NCBI GenBank assembly: GCA_964434775.1
Contig: CAYSWH010000046.1
Span: forward strand, 1 to 10,532
Reading direction: 5' to 3'
Origin: CAYSWH01 sp964434775
GTDB taxonomy: Bacteria > Patescibacteriota > JACMRA01
DNA length: 10,532 nucleotides
The position numbers and the translations under genes were made by a program. Shown one piece after another: positions 6,975-10,532 of this stretch. The notes under the pieces were generated by a model, which had not been told where the DNA came from, made no database searches, and worked only from the letters and a program-made list of their open reading frames with translations. Position 1 is the first letter of the stretch. Every line of letters starts with the position of its first letter.

Positions 6975-8015
6975 ATGAGCAAAAAAACTGCTAAAACAAA
7001 TAAAAAGACCAGTCACAAGAAATCTGAAAAACAAAAAGGAACTAAGGCTGAGGACCTAAAGGAAGAGGAGGTTAAGGAAGTAGTTACCAAAGCGGAAAAA
7101 GTTTCTGCAAAAAAGACTGTTGAAAAAGAAGAGCCTTCAAAAAAACAGCCTTCTAAAGAAAAAACCTCAGAGAAAAAAGATTCTGATAAAAAAGATAAGG
7201 AGGAGACCAAAGATAATAAATCAGAAGAAAACTTAAAAAAAGACATTTCCAAAAATAAATCTACTGAGGAAAAAAAGGATAAAAGAGCTGAACAAAAAGC
7301 AGTTATACGAAATAAAGATGAAATTGAAATAAACCTACCGGATTTTAAAGCAACCAAGAATGTCAAGATGGCTGCCGGTGTTTTGGGACTGGCTGTGTTA
7401 CTGGGACTTTTAGCTGCAGGTAGTTACTATTATGTAGTTAACTCTGCAAACTACGCCTTTTATAAAATTACCACTGCTTTGGAAAGAGAGGATTATGCTA
7501 CTTTCGAAGAGTATGCGGATATGGATCAAGCTGCAGGTGGTATTGTGGATGATTCTTTGGAAAGCAGTCTTAGAGTTTACGGAGAAGATGACCCTCGCTA
7601 TGAAGATCTAAAAAATATAACTGATGAAGAGAAAAAAGCTGAAAAGGAAAGTTTAAAAGCTAACCTGAAATCAAGTATTCAGAATAGTCAGTTTATTGAT
7701 CCTGCCGAGAGGCCGCAAAATATATGGGAAGCATTCACCGAGGTTAATTTTCAGCAAGAAGGCGATAGTCTGGTTGTTCCAATGAAAACCGTAGGAGCAA
7801 CCGGAGCGCAAGAAGTCGATGTGGTTTTTGATAAACAGAACGGCAGATGGTTGGTTACTGAGTTTAGACTGGATTTTGATAAAATTAATGAAGAAGCTAA
7901 ACAAAGGCAGGAACAACTGCAGCAGCAACAAGATGATGCCCAAACTATGGAGGAGTTATCTCCGGAAACTGACCAAGAAGACGATCAGAATTCTCAAAAT
8001 CAACCTCAGGAGTAA
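6975..8015 (+). CDS. Lysine-rich single-span membrane protein with extracytoplasmic DUF2939-like domain
   Basis: Not a family I can name with certainty. Residues 1-110 are low-complexity and disordered, with 36 lysines by my count plus many Glu, Ser and Thr. A single hydrophobic helix follows at about 132-155 (VLGLAVLLGLLAAG core). By the positive-inside rule the lysine-rich tail should be cytoplasmic and residues 156-346 outside. The outer part starts NYAFYKITTALEREDYATFEEYADMD, then later EVDVVFDKQNGRWLVTEFRLD. This layout (helix right after the membrane, about one residue pair per turn, then a beta strand with W) resembles DUF2939/NTF2-like lipoprotein domains by eye. The C-terminus is a Gln/Glu/Asp-rich coiled or disordered tail (RQEQLQQQQDD). 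The ATG at 6975 follows a strong promoter but no Shine-Dalgarno. Possible roles are a membrane tether for nucleic acid or ribosomes, or an envelope stress sensor; both are inference. Confidence 0.8.
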   Translation: MSKKTAKTNKKTSHKKSEKQKGTKAEDLKEEEVKEVVTKAEKVSAKKTVEKEEPSKKQPSKEKTSEKKDSDKKDKEETKDNKSEENLKKDISKNKSTEEKKDKRAEQKAVIRNKDEIEINLPDFKATKNVKMAAGVLGLAVLLGLLAAGSYYYVVNSANYAFYKITTALEREDYATFEEYADMDQAAGGIVDDSLESSLRVYGEDDPRYEDLKNITDEEKKAEKESLKANLKSSIQNSQFIDPAERPQNIWEAFTEVNFQQEGDSLVVPMKTVGATGAQEVDVVFDKQNGRWLVTEFRLDFDKINEEAKQRQEQLQQQQDDAQTMEELSPETDQEDDQNSQNQPQE

Positions 8016-8159
8016 GGCAAATATTCAGTTTATAGACTTGCATTATTGTCCTGTATACCCAAAATAAAAATTGATAACCCCAAAACAAAGACAACAAACA
8101 ATACCTACTTGCAGGTAAAGTAATTAAACTAATATTCAGCGGTTATTAATTTAAATTAT
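8016..8159. other. AT-rich spacer before the recombinase gene
   Basis: No reading frame and no confident promoter. TACCT-ACTTGC-AGGTA (8102-8117) can form a 5-base-pair hairpin. TTGCAG at 8109-8114 with TAATAT at 8130-8135 (spacing 15) is at best a weak promoter. The perfect palindrome TAATTTAAATTA at 8147-8158 stops one base before the recombinase ATG and could be an operator, but such palindromes are common by chance in AT-rich DNA. Confidence 0.4.
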
Positions 8160-9128
8160 ATGTCATTAAGACAAGATGTTGAAGATTACCTTTTCTACTG
8201 TGAACTAACTAAGCAATATTCTCCTAATACAATCAGGAACTATAGAAATACTCTAGATAGATTTCTAAAATTTTTGGAAAGTTATAAAATAGAAAGGACC
8301 AATCAAATAGATCTGGATATGATAAACTCATACCGGATGCATCTTAACAAAATAACAACCATTAGAGGAGACAACATGAGCCTTAAGGCACAGTCATATC
8401 AGATAGTGGTCATTCGTAGTTTTCTTAAGTTTATGATTAAGAACGGTACTTTGGTGCTTTCTCCGGATAAGTTGGAACTACCTAAAACCAGAATGAGACG
8501 TATAGAGTTCTTATCGGAAAACGAGATAGAAAAATTGATTAAGGCTATATCTGATGATAATACTATTCCGGAAGTGCAAAAAAAGAGAAATAAGGCTATT
8601 ATACAGACTATTTTTGGTTCCGGCTTAAGGCTTTCAGAATTACTTTCGCTAAAAAAAGTAGACCTACCTGAAAAAAGTTCTCAAGAATCCAGAATAATTA
8701 TTCAAGGAAAGGGGGGGAAAGTTAGAACCACCTTCTTATCACCTTTATCTCAAGAAGCTATTGAAGAGTATTTGGAGGCGAGAAGTCAAGACGAAAACCC
8801 TTATTTGTTTGTATCTCATAGTAAAAATAGACCTAAAAATCCTAAAAAATGGAAACCGATCACGCCACGGATGGTGCAAATGTTAATTCAAAATTATGCC
8901 CGAAGGTTGGGTATTTACAAGTCGATTACCCCACACACCCTCAGACATAGCTTTGCTACTAAAATTTTGCAGGAAGGTGGTGATCTTAGATCCGTTCAGG
9001 TTCTTTTGGGGCATACTAATCTATCTACTACTCAGATTTATACACATATAAACGATTGGCAGATTAGAGAATTACACAGCAAAGTATTTGGTAAAAAAAG
9101 CTCGGAAAAGAAGGTGGATAAAAAATAA
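8160..9128 (+). CDS. XerC/XerD-family tyrosine recombinase
   Basis: Site-specific DNA recombinase that cuts and rejoins through a 3'-phosphotyrosine. Residues about 3-95 form the N-terminal SAM-like core-binding domain (YLFYCELTKQYSPNTIRNYR), and about 115-305 the catalytic domain. All active-site residues are visible: R157 in GSGLRLSELL, the beta-hairpin lysine within GKGGK at 183-187, H259 and R262 in HTLRHSFA, H285 in LLGHTNLSTT, and nucleophile Y294 in IYTH. The 322 residues slightly exceed typical XerC/D (about 300) because of a lysine-rich C-terminal tail. It looks intact and active. Chromosome-dimer resolution is the default role, since candidate-phylum genomes often carry one such gene, but I see no clear dif site here. 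An integrase role cannot be excluded, although no integron array, att repeat or phage gene is visible. No Shine-Dalgarno precedes the ATG. Confidence 0.94.
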   Translation: MSLRQDVEDYLFYCELTKQYSPNTIRNYRNTLDRFLKFLESYKIERTNQIDLDMINSYRMHLNKITTIRGDNMSLKAQSYQIVVIRSFLKFMIKNGTLVLSPDKLELPKTRMRRIEFLSENEIEKLIKAISDDNTIPEVQKKRNKAIIQTIFGSGLRLSELLSLKKVDLPEKSSQESRIIIQGKGGKVRTTFLSPLSQEAIEEYLEARSQDENPYLFVSHSKNRPKNPKKWKPITPRMVQMLIQNYARRLGIYKSITPHTLRHSFATKILQEGGDLRSVQVLLGHTNLSTTQIYTHINDWQIRELHSKVFGKKSSEKKVDKK

Positions 9129-9158
9129 ATTGGACAAAAATATCTCAGAAAGATTCAA

Positions 9159-9788
9159 TTAACCGAATATTTCTTCCATAATTGGCGGAATAGAATAATT
9201 TGGTCCAAGTATAAATCCTTGGATAAAAAAAAGTAGCAAAGATTTATATACTCCGTCTTCATTCGGAATTAGTCTTTCCACTTTCTCTCTTAAGCTTGTT
9301 ATACTTGTTATGACTTCTTTTTTGCTAACAATTCCCTCAATGATTTGCTTTATTATTCTAAGAAAAATACCTTCGTTTATTGTTTGGGAGTATTGAAAAT
9401 AAATCTTAACCAAATTAAGAACATCTTGTTTAATAGACTCTTTGATTTCCGGAGAAACGAGTTCTATACCTCCAATAGATGTTTTAATCAAGTTTTTATC
9501 ATTAACGGAAAAGGTGCTTCCGGGAGAGTCAAGAATAATAATTTTATGAGTTAAAGCTCTTTCCAGTACCAGTTTGAGTCCATATCCATCGGAAGAATCC
9601 TGATTAATTAGAGGCCACCCATAAAAAAGATACTTTCTATTTTGATTTCCGATACGACTTGGAAAAGATAAATCCAGTACTGTGTTTCTTAATTGCTCAG
9701 GATCACTTAAATCAACTGCAAAAATATTATCTTGAAGATACCGGGCAACATTTCTCGCTACTGACGGAAGCAGATAAGTATGTTCCAT
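9159..9788 (-). CDS. Hypothetical protein, possibly the C-terminal part of a broken larger gene
   Basis: Not recognised. The 209-residue product is soluble-looking with mixed helices and strands: a first part rich in polar residues (VARNVARYLQDN, LSDPEQLRNTVLDLSFPSR), a strand pair KIIILDSPGSTF near the middle, and a helical C-terminal half (SPEIKESIKQDVLNLVKIYF, SKKEVITSITSLREKVERL) ending in a hydrophobic segment LLLFFIQGFILGP that is too short and irregular to call a membrane span. The ATG at 9788 has no Shine-Dalgarno. The frame continues upstream without a start through LIEEQFDRLEDGQIAK, which is protein-like, until a stop near 9850 created by the 20 bases between two copies of a 39-base repeat. 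Without that duplication the frame would continue to 9961. The ATG may therefore be an internal methionine of a longer ancestral protein. Its stop lies 30 bases from that of the recombinase, tail to tail. Confidence 0.7.
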   Translation of the reverse strand: MEHTYLLPSVARNVARYLQDNIFAVDLSDPEQLRNTVLDLSFPSRIGNQNRKYLFYGWPLINQDSSDGYGLKLVLERALTHKIIILDSPGSTFSVNDKNLIKTSIGGIELVSPEIKESIKQDVLNLVKIYFQYSQTINEGIFLRIIKQIIEGIVSKKEVITSITSLREKVERLIPNEDGVYKSLLLFFIQGFILGPNYSIPPIMEEIFG

Positions 9789-9802
9789 TTTAGCTATTTG
9801 CC

Positions 9803-9900
9803 CGTCTTCTAATCTATCGAACTGTTCTTCGATTAAAACTGATGTTCGTTAGTGTTGAATGCGTCTTCTAATCTATCGAACTGTTCTTCGATTAAAACTG
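9803..9900. repeat. Perfect 39-base direct repeat, period 59
   Basis: Bases 9803-9841 and 9862-9900 are identical (39 of 39), separated by 20 unrelated bases (9842-9861). Each copy contains the hairpin ATCGAA-CTGTTC-TTCGAT (9816-9833 and 9875-9892). On the minus strand both copies begin CAGTTTTAA: in the right copy this is the stop of the 9892-10443 gene, and in the left copy it is the stop of the hidden frame. The repeat encodes LIEEQFDRLED in the frame of the downstream gene. The most likely origin is a partial tandem duplication, or an assembly error. Confidence 0.9.
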
Positions 9901-9961
9901 CAATTGCTCTGAACGTTTGTTGGTCGGGTGTTTTGATAACTTCTTTCTTACCTTCACTATT
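9833..9961 (-). pseudogene. Hidden 42-codon coding-like segment between the two hypothetical genes
   Basis: This minus-strand frame is open from 9961, just after an in-frame TAA at 9964-9962, to a TAA at 9835-9833. It has no start codon but reads like real protein (KKEVIKTPDQQTF then RAIAVLIEEQFDRLED). It is one base out of frame with the 9892-10443 gene, which overlaps it. If one 59-base repeat period is removed it runs directly into the 9159-9788 frame. It is best explained as the middle of an original gene now split by a shift on one side and a duplication on the other. The protein-like look is a judgement by eye. Confidence 0.5.
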
Positions 9962-10443
9962 TTAGGGGGTGTGTATATTTGTTCCGCTCTATAGGCCTTA
10001 TGCCATTCTACAATTTTATTATAAACTTCTTTATTAATTCTAATCCTTTCCCTATGTCTGTCCCTGGAAAAAATCTGCATGGATACTTCTCGGGAAGGTT
10101 TGCCCTCCAGTCTTATCATAAACTCTTGAAAATCACTGCTCCATCTGATATTAGTTGATTGAGTAATTAAAAACGGTGGTTTAGAATTCCTGTCAATATA
10201 TTGCCGATAAAACATTCTTAGGTTGTTGAATTGTTCTAAAAGCTGCAGTCCCTCACCTCCCGGCAACCTTACTAAATCAAACAAAACTTTATTAATCCAT
10301 ACTATAGATATTTCTTGAGTTGAATGTCTGTTTTCGTTTCCATCTTGTGGAGAGTTAAGTATACCCTTCAATTCTCCAAGGATCTCTAAGGATTCTCTTG
10401 GAGCTTCTGGCTTTACGTCTGGTAAAATGTCGTAATTTAACAT
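9892..10443 (-). CDS. Hypothetical protein, possibly the N-terminal part of a broken larger gene
   Basis: Not recognised. The 183-residue product has no signal peptide or membrane helix. It begins acidic and proline-containing (LPDVKPEAPRESLEILGELKG), has a helical/strand middle (ISIVWINKVLFDLVRLPGG, LLEQFNNLRMFYRQYID) and a basic region (SRDRHRERIRINKEVYNKIVEWHKAYR). The last 15 or so residues (SKHPTNKRSEQLQF) look less natural than the alternative frame over the same bases, and the stop lies in the first bases of the 39-base repeat. A one-base shift between about 9961 and 9900 would replace this tail with KEVIKTPDQQTFRAIAVLIEE and lead toward the next gene. The ATG at 10443 has no Shine-Dalgarno but a plausible promoter 33 bases upstream. 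Whether it is an independent gene or half of one with 9159-9788 is unresolved. Confidence 0.65.
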   Translation of the reverse strand: MLNYDILPDVKPEAPRESLEILGELKGILNSPQDGNENRHSTQEISIVWINKVLFDLVRLPGGEGLQLLEQFNNLRMFYRQYIDRNSKPPFLITQSTNIRWSSDFQEFMIRLEGKPSREVSMQIFSRDRHRERIRINKEVYNKIVEWHKAYRAEQIYTPPKIVKVRKKLSKHPTNKRSEQLQF

Positions 10444-10475
10444 ACTTTATTTTGAAGTATAGTTGATATTGCCTC

Positions 10476-10504
10476 ATTTTATTCTAATTATCAATAGTTT
10501 GCAA
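10476..10504 (-). promoter_or_regulatory. Putative promoter of the hypothetical gene at 9892-10443
   Basis: On the minus strand TTGCAA (10504-10499) and TAAAAT (10481-10476) are separated by exactly 17 bases, matching four and five of six consensus positions. Transcription would start near 10469, giving a leader of about 26 bases without a Shine-Dalgarno. No further gene is visible between here and the right edge. Confidence 0.5.
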
Positions 10505-10532
10505 TTTATTGATCTTGCCCTTGAAGATTGAA

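Noticed and set aside
7013..7366. Long minus-strand open frame opposite the lysine-rich gene
   Set aside because: It is the complement of AAA/AAG/GAA-rich codons, giving a Ser/Phe/Leu-only product; a shadow of the plus-strand gene.
8016..8159. A dif or att site beside the recombinase gene
   Set aside because: No 11-6-11 arm structure resembling known dif sites was found; the palindrome TAATTTAAATTA is too simple to support one.
9803..9900. Mini-CRISPR: two 39-base repeats with a 20-base spacer
   Set aside because: Only two copies, the spacer is shorter than normal, no cas genes are visible, and the repeat lies within coding-like frames. A tandem duplication explains it better.
9892..9961. 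Programmed -1 ribosomal frameshift joining the upstream gene to the hidden frame
   Set aside because: No X-XXY-YYZ slippery heptamer is in the right register, and the second break by the 59-base duplication would still stop translation; mutation or assembly error is simpler.
1636..10443. Recoded UGA (Gly or Trp), as in some candidate phyla
   Set aside because: No gene ends in TGA, but conserved proteins such as PyrG, PurE, GatA and Xer are full length without in-frame TGA and use normal Gly and Trp codons, so the standard code fits.

Overview
This is an AT-rich bacterial window with tightly packed genes. All proteins read through in the standard code. Where stop codons can be read they are TAA (eight genes) or TAG (one), never TGA. 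The gene content suggests a Candidate Phyla Radiation (Patescibacteria-type) genome: a large LamG-type surface protein, divergent PyrG and GatA with lineage-specific insertions, an isolated purE, a stand-alone Xer-like recombinase, a lysine-rich single-span membrane protein, and almost no strong Shine-Dalgarno sequences. This placement is an inference from style and memory, not from a tree.

Layout. At 2-1606 (+) lies the 3' part of a secreted LamG/jellyroll protein whose start is outside the window. It converges on pyrG (CTP synthase, 1636-3300, -). A 494-base non-coding stretch (3301-3794) follows. It holds a palindromic repeat with inverted ends, three extra left-half and two extra right-half fragments, and a second GC-rich foldable element. 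Next is a two-gene minus-strand unit, gatA (4306-6000) then purE (3795-4298), 7 bases apart. A divergent promoter region separates gatA from a Nudix hydrolase (6156-6803, +). A well-formed promoter (6904-6932) precedes a lysine-rich membrane protein (6975-8015, +), and a Xer-type tyrosine recombinase (8160-9128, +) follows. The right end carries two minus-strand hypothetical genes (9159-9788 and 9892-10443).

The genes do not form one pathway. pyrG makes CTP, purE belongs to de novo purine synthesis, and gatA belongs to tRNA-dependent amidation. The Nudix enzyme may clean up nucleotides, and the recombinase acts on DNA.

The observation most worth a second look is at 9803-9961. A perfect 39-base direct repeat with a 59-base period lies between the two hypothetical genes. 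Removing one period joins a hidden, protein-like minus-strand reading frame directly to the downstream gene. That hidden frame is one base out of register with the upstream gene. The two hypotheticals may therefore be one gene broken by a 59-base tandem duplication plus a one-base shift, or by assembly errors.
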